Shown here: positions 18,338 to 25,429 of the stretch, piece after piece
How positions within the stretch are numbered: the first letter of the stretch is position 1
How the letters are laid out: each line of letters opens with the position of its first letter
Position numbers and translations under genes: made by a program
Assembly (NCBI GenBank): GCA_903847205.1
Contig: CAINDA010000062.1
Coordinates: 1 to 64,000, forward strand
Reading direction: 5' to 3'
Length of the DNA stretch: 64,000 nucleotides
Origin: an uncultured Bacteroidota bacterium
Lineage (GTDB): Bacteria; Bacteroidota; Bacteroidia; 2-12-FULL-35-15
Notes under the pieces: model-generated
Database searches by the model: none
What the model was told of the DNA's origin: nothing
What the model saw: the letters and a program-made list of their open reading frames with translations, nothing else

Positions 18338-18599
18338 TGATTCCGTTTCAATAATTTAATCCTTTCTTTTTGTCTTGAAACAGGGCATACTGCCAGTGGC
18401 AGTGTGAGCCAGCTGGAGTGCAGGCAAACAAAAAATTCAAGAACAAACGATTTCTCCACACCAGTAACGCGGCATCGCGTTTGTTCAAGCCTCATACGCA
18501 GTTTCATAAGATGATTTTATTGGGGAGGAAAATAAACACAGGTGCGGAGATGGCCGCGAAATTGCGAACCGCAAGTTTCGTGGCGCAGGGTGTAAAGTT
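18338..18599 (+). repeat. Dispersed intergenic repeat, copy E (long form, interrupted)
   Basis: The core at 18436-18518 matches, with more substitutions (CTCATACGCAGTTTC). The upstream hairpin is interrupted after CTTGAAACA by about 45 bp that hold a perfect palindrome ACTGCCA-G-TGGCAGT. The downstream part (GAGGAAAATAAACACAGGTG, GCGAACCGCAAGTTTCGTGG) runs up to the stop codon of the small gene on the other strand. Confidence 0.8.
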
Positions 18600-18770
18600 T
18601 TACGCCTGAAGCTCAGCCCTTTTTTTACCTGTCTTTTTCACAATCTGCTTGATTGATTTTTTAACAGCCCTTTCAATTTTATTTGTAAGGTCAGCTTTAT
18701 TCTCCTTTAGAACATTATTAACAGCGGCAAGAAGTTTTTCTTTCAGCGCTTTGCTTTCATTTTTTTTCAT
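18600..18770 (-). CDS. Small basic protein, 56 residues, unknown
   Basis: ATG 18770 to TAA 18600-18602 encodes a Lys-rich helical peptide of 56 residues (about 17 Lys). It begins MKKNESKALKEKLLAAV and contains the segment NKIERAVKKSIKQIVKKTGKK. It has no signal peptide, Cys or Trp. The composition is amphipathic and strongly positive, as in small nucleoid- or RNA-binding proteins, but I recognise no family. Its stop codon abuts dispersed repeat copy E. Upstream lies the terminator of the BON gene. Coding bias (regular codons, no rare runs) supports a real gene. Confidence 0.55.
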   Translation of the reverse strand: MKKNESKALKEKLLAAVNNVLKENKADLTNKIERAVKKSIKQIVKKTGKKRAELQA

Positions 18771-18830
18771 AATTTATTAATTGATTTTGAAAATATGTTC
18801 AAATTATTATTTGGATGTTTGGGATATTAT

Positions 18831-18862
18831 AAAAACAGGAGGTGATTCCTCCTGTTTTTTTT
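18831..18862 (-). terminator. Intrinsic terminator of BON-domain gene
   Basis: Stem AAAAACAGGAGG / CCTCCTGTTTTT with loop TGATT, immediately past the stop of the BON gene. On the minus strand the A-run at 18831-18835 reads as T-tract. Confidence 0.8.
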
Positions 18863-18863
18863 A

Positions 18864-19535
18864 TTAATCAACTAATTCATGAGCATATTCAATATGCAAT
18901 TCATTTTCTACAGCCCAGACACCAGGCGTGTTCCAGGCAATACGGCCTGCTTCCTCTTTTTGATATAAAGAACTTACGGTTCCGGTAAGCGTTACTTTGG
19001 TACCTGCCACTTTAACCCTTACCTCCTGGCTGCAAATAGCCCAGCTGCGTGAAAGTGCATTTTCTAAATCTCTTTTTTCAATGGCCTCTTGTATCTCCGC
19101 TTTAATTTTGATATTGCTTGTAATGCCTTTTATCCCAAAAATATGGCGTATTGCAGCCTTTGCAGATTCTCTCTGATAATCCCATGATACAGCACCTTCC
19201 AAAACAACCCATCCATCTTCCACCTTCACTTTAATTTTTTCGTGAGGAACATCCCATCGCTCTTTTAAAGCCTTTACTACTTCAATTGCAATTTCGTTAT
19301 CGCCCTTTTGCCAGGATCCATTGTACTTAATTTCAATTTTTTCAACTACGGCTTTTACGCCGGCAGTGTTTTTGGCAGCATCTTCGGCTTCAATTTTTTT
19401 TGTATAGCTGTCAACAATCCCGGTTAAGGTAATAACACCGTCTTTAGCAGTAACGCCTATTTCAGCTGCATTTAATAAAGGCTCCCATTTGATAGCGTCC
19501 TGAACGTCTTTCTGCAGCATTTCATTTGTTTTCAT
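18864..19535 (-). CDS. Protein with three BON domains
   Basis: I place the start at ATG 19535 (MKTNEMLQKDVQDAI), because relatives begin there; an upstream in-frame start at 19568 would add 11 residues. The 223-residue product is three tandem BON domains (about 5-75, 80-150, 155-223). Each has the VTLTGxV...A...GV..V pattern, for example GVITLTGIVDSY, WVVLEGAVSWDYQ and KVTLTGTVSSLYQ. BON domains bind phospholipid or outer-membrane surfaces. OsmY-like members respond to osmotic or envelope stress. No signal peptide is evident, so a cytoplasmic or non-classical location is possible. Monocistronic, with its own terminator. Confidence 0.88.
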   Translation of the reverse strand: MKTNEMLQKDVQDAIKWEPLLNAAEIGVTAKDGVITLTGIVDSYTKKIEAEDAAKNTAGVKAVVEKIEIKYNGSWQKGDNEIAIEVVKALKERWDVPHEKIKVKVEDGWVVLEGAVSWDYQRESAKAAIRHIFGIKGITSNIKIKAEIQEAIEKRDLENALSRSWAICSQEVRVKVAGTKVTLTGTVSSLYQKEEAGRIAWNTPGVWAVENELHIEYAHELVD

Positions 19536-19871
19536 TTTTTTAAATTTATGCTGTAAAAGAATTTTCACAACGCAGCAAAGGTGGCAGCGTTAATGTCAGC
19601 AGGTGCTGCACAATTTTTTAAAAATGTTATAAGATTCACACATTTAATAGTGCATTTTTTTTGTTCAATTGCAGAAGCCGGGCTGTTAGTTAATTTCTTT
19701 GAAAGATTATTTATTTGTTAGTTTTTTAATTCTTTTTTAATCTAATTTTATATTTATTCTCATCTTTGCGCTCGTTCTTTATTAAAAAATTTCGTTCGAT
19801 TTAATAAAGATGATTTAAACCGAAGAACCTGAACTTAAAAATATCATTACGAATATTAACTAAAAATAAAA
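19536..19871. other. Divergent intergenic region with one -7-like site
   Basis: This region separates the BON gene from the exported-protein operon. CATCTTTG at 19761-19768 is one base from TAnnTTTG and lies about 100 bp before the operon's first ATG. No matching TTTG is at the right distance. Nothing else recognised. Confidence 0.3.
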
Positions 19872-20435
19872 ATGAAGACAATTAAGAAAAATTATTTAAA
19901 GTTTTTAATACCTGCGAAGAGCGCAGGAAGTGCAATGCATTTTACCAAACTTTTGTTTGCTGCTATTTTACTTTTCGGCATTGTTACGGCTGACAGCGGC
20001 TGTAAAAGCCACAAAAAGATTGTTGCTGCACCAAGAGATTTAGCAAAAGAAAAAGCAGATGCGGAAGCCAAGAAGAAAAAAGAAATGGAAGAACAGGAAG
20101 CCGCACGGAAAAAAGCCGCCGATGAGGCTGCTGCTGCCGCAAAGAAAGAGCCTTATGACAGAGTAGAAAAACAATTTCAGACTATAGCTTCCGCTCCAAG
20201 CGTGACTGCAGCTAACGATGCTATTGCCGATGCTTTGAAATCATATACATCTGCCGACCTTCCTTTGCTTATTATTATATTCAGAGAAGGCGCTACGGTT
20301 GATTATGACAAACCAACAACTGTAGGCAATTACCTGGCATTTATTAAAGATCAAAAAAAGAGTATTAATAAAGTAGATCATCTTGAAATGGATGCGAACG
20401 GAAAAATTAAACAAATAATATTAATAAAAAAATAG
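19872..20435 (+). CDS. Predicted lipoprotein with charged coiled-coil stretch
   Basis: A 187-residue protein. A lipobox-like DSGC follows the hydrophobic run LLFAAILLFGIVTA, so the mature protein would begin at Cys44. If the internal Met22 (position 19935) is the true start, the signal peptide has a normal lipoprotein length of about 22 residues; this start is attractive. Residues about 58-95 are nearly all Ala, Lys and Glu (KEKADAEAKKKKEMEEQEAA), a single helix or coiled coil. The C-terminal ~90 residues form a small compact domain (ADLPLLIIIFREGATVDYDK). No family recognised. It begins a run of four same-strand genes for exported proteins (5 bp to the next gene). Confidence 0.65.
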   Translation: MKTIKKNYLKFLIPAKSAGSAMHFTKLLFAAILLFGIVTADSGCKSHKKIVAAPRDLAKEKADAEAKKKKEMEEQEAARKKAADEAAAAAKKEPYDRVEKQFQTIASAPSVTAANDAIADALKSYTSADLPLLIIIFREGATVDYDKPTTVGNYLAFIKDQKKSINKVDHLEMDANGKIKQIILIKK

Positions 20436-20440
20436 GTCCC

Positions 20441-21019
20441 ATGTTTAAACAATCAATCATCATCACAGCATTATTAATTGCGGGAACAGTTCAAAGCACC
20501 TTCGCACAGGATAATATAACTCCGCAGAGAAAACATGCAATAGACTCCCTTGCTATTGAAAAAGTAAGGGATTTGAGTAAGTACATAAGTATTATCGGAG
20601 ATAAGGCCACTTCTTTTTCTGAAGCTTCGAGAGTAATAAAAAGAGCAGAAGAACTTTTTGAGCCCGGCAGCAAATTAGGTGTATCATCGCTTGAAAGCAA
20701 GGATGTGAACTACTTTACCGTTGATAAATATTTTCAGCGTTTAATGGCGCTGAATTATCTCAAAGTTAAAATTGACTGGTACAATGTTCATTATATAAGC
20801 GACCTTGAAAAACAACCTGACGGAAAATATGTGGGCGTTGTTACTATCTATCAGCGTTTCGAAGGCTTCGGCGGAGAAGGGCTTAAATATACTGATGTCA
20901 CAAAAAAGGATGTTACTATTTATGTGGAGAAAAAACAAACCCAGATAAACGGTATGACGATTGATTTTTGGGATGTTATTCTTGGTGATATAAAAGTATC
21001 AGAAACTAAAAAAGTATAA
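20441..21019 (+). CDS. Exported protein of unknown function
   Basis: A 192-residue protein with a clear signal peptide (MFKQSIIITALLIAGTVQS, cleavage after TFAQ). It starts 5 bp after the lipoprotein gene and must be co-transcribed with it. The mature part has a helical first half (DSLAIEKVRDLSKYISIIG) and a strand-rich second half (YVGVVTIYQRFEGFGGEG, KDVTIYVEKKQTQINGMTI). The second half looks like a small beta domain also seen in the next gene (VTAVFIWEGKEVDATLF). No catalytic motif or named family is recognised. Periplasmic or secreted. Confidence 0.65.
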   Translation: MFKQSIIITALLIAGTVQSTFAQDNITPQRKHAIDSLAIEKVRDLSKYISIIGDKATSFSEASRVIKRAEELFEPGSKLGVSSLESKDVNYFTVDKYFQRLMALNYLKVKIDWYNVHYISDLEKQPDGKYVGVVTIYQRFEGFGGEGLKYTDVTKKDVTIYVEKKQTQINGMTIDFWDVILGDIKVSETKKV

Positions 21020-21228
21020 TGCTTTAATTTCTATGCGGGGCTGTAAAGGTTTTAACCGCATAGAAACATAGTTTTATGAAACTGTAAAAAAACACAGCTT
21101 GAACTTTTAGCACTGGCTGCGTAAAAAAATAATTTTCTATAAACCTTCTTTTACCTGGGTTCTGTAATGTTAACTGCCAGCCGGATTTTAATTATTAATT
21201 TTGGATGCTGCATTCTTAAAAACAAAAC

Positions 21229-22101
21229 ATGTTTGATTTTTTCCGGTTCAGAACAATAAAAAAAAACATTCTCATTTCTATTCTGCTCTCTCTTCCGGGG
21301 CTCTCCTCCTTTCAGGCTTCTGCACAGTCTTTTCCAATTACTGCAGATGATGAAGTTTCACTTTATGCCTCCACAAAACAAGTAAACCAATTTTTCAGCC
21401 GCTTTAATAATGAGGAATCTATTGACGGTATTAAATATTATGATAAGGACAGCTTATACAGAAGCTCAAAAACAAGAAGCCGGTTTTTGAATATCGTTTT
21501 CGACAATGCAAACCAAAATATAACTGATGATCTGAAGCAGGAATTTATTAAAACCGTAACTAATCCTGCCCAGCCTTCATTTCTTAATTTCCACGGAGGC
21601 AACTGGATTGCACAGGTTACAGCGGTTTTTATCTGGGAAGGAAAAGAAGTAGATGCAACATTATTTTTAAAACTCCAGGAAGAAAAAATCGGATCGAAAT
21701 GGGTGATAAGCAAAATTAAGTTTAAACCTTTCGATGAAAACTTTGTTAAAGACACAAACGACACAAAACATTTTCTTCATCCACTAAGCCATGAGCTTGA
21801 GTTTATGAATCTTTATAAAGTTTTTCACGATGATAAAAATGTACTTCAGGATTATACTGAGCGTAATTACGAACCGGACTTTCTCACGCTTTTTTTCTAC
21901 GAAATAAAAAAAGGAAACCTGAAATTTAAAACTGTTCATGAAGTAAAGTTTCACTTTTTTCAAATTGAAGGCTGGTATTTTGAGCTTTCGGAGTTCAATA
22001 GAATTGGCAATAATACGGGATGGTTAATTTCAGATTTGATTAAAATAAGTCCTAAAGAAAAAAAATTATTACTGAAGAACATTTATCATAAATATGACTA
22101 A
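21229..22101 (+). CDS. Exported protein of unknown function, coupled to LRR gene
   Basis: A 290-residue protein with a signal peptide (ILISILLSLPGLSSFQASAQ, split after residue ~33). The mature part is mixed alpha/beta, rich in aromatic and charged residues (FLNFHGGNWIAQVTAVFIWE). Its stop codon overlaps the next start by 8 bp (22094-22101), so translation of the LRR protein is coupled to it. No family recognised. The conserved coupling suggests the two products work together in the periplasm or at the surface. Confidence 0.65.
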   Translation: MFDFFRFRTIKKNILISILLSLPGLSSFQASAQSFPITADDEVSLYASTKQVNQFFSRFNNEESIDGIKYYDKDSLYRSSKTRSRFLNIVFDNANQNITDDLKQEFIKTVTNPAQPSFLNFHGGNWIAQVTAVFIWEGKEVDATLFLKLQEEKIGSKWVISKIKFKPFDENFVKDTNDTKHFLHPLSHELEFMNLYKVFHDDKNVLQDYTERNYEPDFLTLFFYEIKKGNLKFKTVHEVKFHFFQIEGWYFELSEFNRIGNNTGWLISDLIKISPKEKKLLLKNIYHKYD

Positions 22102-24487
22102 GTTCAATAAAGCATCTATCCGAATCCTCTTTTTAATTATTGTTTTTTCTCCTCAGTTTATCTTTTCACAGAATAAAACCGTTCAGGAAAAAGTTTCACC
22201 TGCTGATGTTGACCGGTACAAGCAGGATGCAACGAGGCTGATTTCTTTTCTGGAATATTCGATGAACATTGTGGGCAGCGACAGCACCAGTGTGGAAGAT
22301 AAAGAATCAGTTATTTATTCGAGCTACTTAAAAATATTTCAGGATAAAAAAGTTCTTATTGAAGATGACCTTGATGTCAACCGTAAAACGCCCTCCTGCA
22401 AGCCTGTACAGGCCTATCTGCAGGACATTGATTATTTTTACAAAAAAGTGCTGTTCACACTTGATATTGAAAATATAGAATTTTCCGAGACCGATACCCA
22501 GCCGCCCTTTTTCAAAGTGACACTCACAAGGCATTTAAAAGGGATAGATCTAAACGGTATTGCAGTTGAGAATTCCCTGAAAAGATATATTGAGCTGAAT
22601 ATTGATACACACAGCAAAGAGCTGAAAGTGGTAAGTATTTATACTACAAAGCTGAATGAAAAAGAAGATCTTTTTGCCTGGTGGAACGGTCTCTCTGCCG
22701 ATTGGAAAAAAGCATTGACCAAAGCGGCAGGAACTAGTGATTCAGTGCATTACGACCAGCTGAAACAAATTATAGTTTTAGAAAAATTAGATCTTTCTAA
22801 CTTTAAAAAAATTACTGACTTCAGTCCGCTTGATAAATTAACCGAATTGAAACAGCTTGATTTATCAGGAACTTCCATTGCTGATTTGGATGTTATCAGA
22901 AATCTCACCCAGCTTGAAGTATTAAAACTGAATGACACGCCGCTGAATAACGCCCCGCCTTTAAAATACCTGCACAAACTCAGCACGCTTGAAATCAGCA
23001 ACACATGGCTGTCGAGCCTGGACTTTATTAAAAGTTTTCCTGAGCTGAAAAAATTATCCTGCTCAGCAGCATTGATCTTCAGCCTTGCACCTGTTTCAAG
23101 TTTAAAATATCTTGAAGAGCTTGACTGTTCTTACACGCCGATAAAAGATATAAATGCTCTTTCTCAGAACCACAGCCTTATTAAGCTTTCAGTAAATGAT
23201 ACAAAAATTGATAACATAAAAGCAATCAGCACACTCACTGATTTGCAGTCGCTCAACATTTCCAATACATTGGTAACAAGCCTCAAGCCAGCTGCATCCT
23301 TAAAAAAATTAAATATTTTATCTTTTGATAATTCTCCTGTTTCAACACTGGATGATCTTTCGAATATGCCAGCCTTAAAAAAAATACACTGCGATAATAC
23401 TTTAGTGGGCGCCGAAGAAGCTGTCCAATATATGAATCGGCATAAAGATGTACTTGTTCTTTATCAATCAGGCGGACTTGTGAAATGGTGGAACAGCCTG
23501 AATACAGACTGGAAAAAAGTTTTTTCACGCAGTGTACAGATAAGCGATGTGCCTGCCAAAGAACAGCTTGCGGCATTGGTGAATATTGATTCGATTGACA
23601 TTTCAGGCAATCAAAAAATAACCGACCTAGCCCCGCTGAAAATGGTTTTGAATCTTAAAGTTCTCCGCATCAGCAATACTGCGGTAACACAGCTTGATCC
23701 GATTGCTGAGCTTGTATCTCTGCAGATGATAGATATTACAAATACCAAAATTAAAAACATCAATGCGCTTGGAAAGCTCCGCAGATTGTCTCTTTTGAAA
23801 TGTGACGACACCCCGATTGACAGCTTAACACTTGCCCTGTTTATCGAAGACAACAGCCGCTGTACTGTTGTATATAAATCAGCTGAATTAAAAAAATGGT
23901 GGGGCGGCCTTAACAGCGAATGGAAATCAGCATTCCGAAATTATACCCGCCTTGACCCGGCACCAACAGCAATTCAGCTGCATAAATTAATAAAATTAGA
24001 TTCGATTAATATTTCAGGCAGAAATTTTAAAAAACTGGATCCACTGAAAGAGTTCAGCTCCCTGCATTATTTGAACATTTCAAACACTGACCTTGCTGGC
24101 TTAACTGATTTAGTCATGTTTAATCAGCTACGGACATTGGATATTTCAAACAATCCTTTTATTGATCTCACACCAATCGGAAGTATGAGCAGTTTAAAAA
24201 ATATTAATTGCAGCAATACTGCTGTGAAAGATTTAACTCCTTTAATTAAGATCAGCAAATTAGAAATTTTGAATTGTTCCGGCACGCATGTAAAAAACAT
24301 TAAACCACTTGCCAGTCTTATTAACATTAACTATCTGAACATTTCAAACACTTTGGTGAAAAACATTTCTTACTTAGAAAATCTTAAAAAAATTAAAACA
24401 TTAATCTGCTTTAACACAAAAATTTCGAAAAGAAAAATAGCTCAGTTCCAGTTAAAGTCGCCATCCTGCAAAGTTTCTTATTTTTAA
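22094..24487 (+). CDS. Exported modular leucine-rich-repeat protein
   Basis: A 797-residue exported protein (signal peptide ending IFSQ at ~25). After an N-terminal domain (~30-190) it has three modules. Each opens with a Trp motif, WWNGLSADWKKAL at ~196, WWNSLNTDWKKVF at ~465 and WWGGLNSEWKSAF at ~601. Each then continues with a helical linker and a series of 22-residue LRRs (LxxLxxLDISxTxIxDLxPL type, the bacterial internalin/SDS22 class). Roughly 24 LRRs in all. LRRs bind proteins; the partner is unknown. It overlaps the previous gene and ends an operon of four exported proteins before a strong terminator. No T9SS tail or anchor is visible, so it is probably periplasmic. Confidence 0.85.
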   Translation: MTKFNKASIRILFLIIVFSPQFIFSQNKTVQEKVSPADVDRYKQDATRLISFLEYSMNIVGSDSTSVEDKESVIYSSYLKIFQDKKVLIEDDLDVNRKTPSCKPVQAYLQDIDYFYKKVLFTLDIENIEFSETDTQPPFFKVTLTRHLKGIDLNGIAVENSLKRYIELNIDTHSKELKVVSIYTTKLNEKEDLFAWWNGLSADWKKALTKAAGTSDSVHYDQLKQIIVLEKLDLSNFKKITDFSPLDKLTELKQLDLSGTSIADLDVIRNLTQLEVLKLNDTPLNNAPPLKYLHKLSTLEISNTWLSSLDFIKSFPELKKLSCSAALIFSLAPVSSLKYLEELDCSYTPIKDINALSQNHSLIKLSVNDTKIDNIKAISTLTDLQSLNISNTLVTSLKPAASLKKLNILSFDNSPVSTLDDLSNMPALKKIHCDNTLVGAEEAVQYMNRHKDVLVLYQSGGLVKWWNSLNTDWKKVFSRSVQISDVPAKEQLAALVNIDSIDISGNQKITDLAPLKMVLNLKVLRISNTAVTQLDPIAELVSLQMIDITNTKIKNINALGKLRRLSLLKCDDTPIDSLTLALFIEDNSRCTVVYKSAELKKWWGGLNSEWKSAFRNYTRLDPAPTAIQLHKLIKLDSINISGRNFKKLDPLKEFSSLHYLNISNTDLAGLTDLVMFNQLRTLDISNNPFIDLTPIGSMSSLKNINCSNTAVKDLTPLIKISKLEILNCSGTHVKNIKPLASLININYLNISNTLVKNISYLENLKKIKTLICFNTKISKRKIAQFQLKSPSCKVSYF

Positions 24488-24529
24488 AATAGATTGTTTT
24501 TTTCTGAATAAAAAAAATAAACATCCGAT

Positions 24530-24567
24530 AAATAAAACAGGCGCAATAAATGCGCCTGTTTTATTTT
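24530..24567 (+). terminator. Strong intrinsic terminator after LRR operon
   Basis: A perfect 16-bp stem (AAATAAAACAGGCGCA / TGCGCCTGTTTTATTT) with loop ATAAA, 42 bp past the LRR stop codon. Confidence 0.88.
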
Positions 24568-24574
24568 ACATTTT

Positions 24575-24795
24575 AAAAGCTGCCATTTATCTGATTTTTC
24601 CATTTCAGGAATTGCACCAATACTCTACATTATGCCGAGAGCATCGATTTCATCCCACTCTTCAACTATTTTGCCTTTTACAATATGCTGTAAAGAAAGT
24701 CCTGTAGTTTTTGTTTTTTATTGCTTGCAGGAATTCGGCTGAATTAGCCTCGAACGATTGGCGGGCAATTTTTTTGTCTGCCTTAAGCGTTTTTG
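24575..24795 (-). pseudogene. SnoaL-like polyketide cyclase remnant
   Basis: On the minus strand, one frame reads ADKKIARQSFEANSAEFLQ, like the N-terminus of SnoaL-type ester cyclases. A shifted frame then reads SLQHIVKGKIVEEWDEIDAL and GIM, the family's C-terminal signature. It meets an in-frame TAG (24625-24627) and continues SIGAIPEMEK. The central part of the domain is missing (intact proteins are about 130-140 residues), so this is a gene decayed by internal deletion, a frameshift and a stop. Assignment rests on the GKIVEEWDE motif. Confidence 0.45.
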
Positions 24796-24822
24796 TTTCT
24801 ATTGTTTCTATTGTTTCTATTG
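24796..24822. repeat. Three perfect copies of a 9-bp unit (TTTCTATTG)
   Basis: Three head-to-tail TTTCTATTG units followed by a T/C-rich run to about 24840. It adjoins the SnoaL remnant and may mark slippage within decaying DNA. Confidence 0.7.
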
Positions 24823-24840
24823 TTTTTCTTTTTTCTTTTT

Positions 24841-25368
24841 TTATCCCTTCTATTTTTGTTCATCCTGAGAGCGGGGAATTAAACTCCAGTCCGATGTAAT
24901 AAGGTAAGGAAATAAAAGCACTGCAGGCAATTCAGTATATTTTTATCCCTTTAATAAATTCCTATCAATAATTTGATTTTTTCAAATGGAAAGTACACTT
25001 ACGTTCTTTTTCAATTCTTATTCTTTTATTTCAAAATTAGGCAGTCTGATTAACTCTCAATTTATTACTCTGGAATTATTTTGTTTTATTTATTGGATTT
25101 TTTGCTGGAAGACGTCGGCAAAAATAAATCTGTACGAAAATCTTTGCATTGATAACAATCATAGAAGACTGTGATACAAATCTCAACATATTTTTACAGC
25201 ATATACCAATCATTCTAACAGAACTTTGGTTCAAACAAAACAAATCAAACTATATTAATCCAGCGGAGGGACGTGCTGCTAGTCAATCCTTTTGTATCAA
25301 GGAAAATAATTGATTTTTAAAATCAATGCGGCCCTCAAAATGGATAGAATCTAAATAACAGAGGTCTC
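24841..25368. other. Intergenic, nothing recognised
   Basis: AT-rich DNA before the endonuclease gene. Short open frames here have no coding character. No RNA or terminator was identified. Confidence 0.3.
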
Positions 25369-25398
25369 TTGAGGAAAGGATATAATTGTATAATTTTG
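25369..25398 (+). promoter_or_regulatory. Bacteroidota-type promoter of endonuclease I gene
   Basis: TTG at 25369-25371, a 19-bp spacer, then TAATTTTG at 25391-25398. This matches the TTTG-N19-TAnnTTTG consensus of the phylum's primary sigma factor, except that -33 is CTTG. The ATG follows 31 bp later. Confidence 0.6.
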
Positions 25399-25429
25399 CT
25401 GTCTCTTATTAATCTCCCAAAATCAAATT

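Noticed and set aside
17997-18609. Several 60-100 codon frames on both strands
   Set aside because: They lie inside dispersed repeat copies D and E, share the same translated repeat text and lack starts or coding bias.
24711-25174. Two plus-strand frames of about 62 codons
   Set aside because: They are AT-rich and hydrophobic by composition; the first is antisense to the SnoaL remnant and includes the 9-bp microsatellite.
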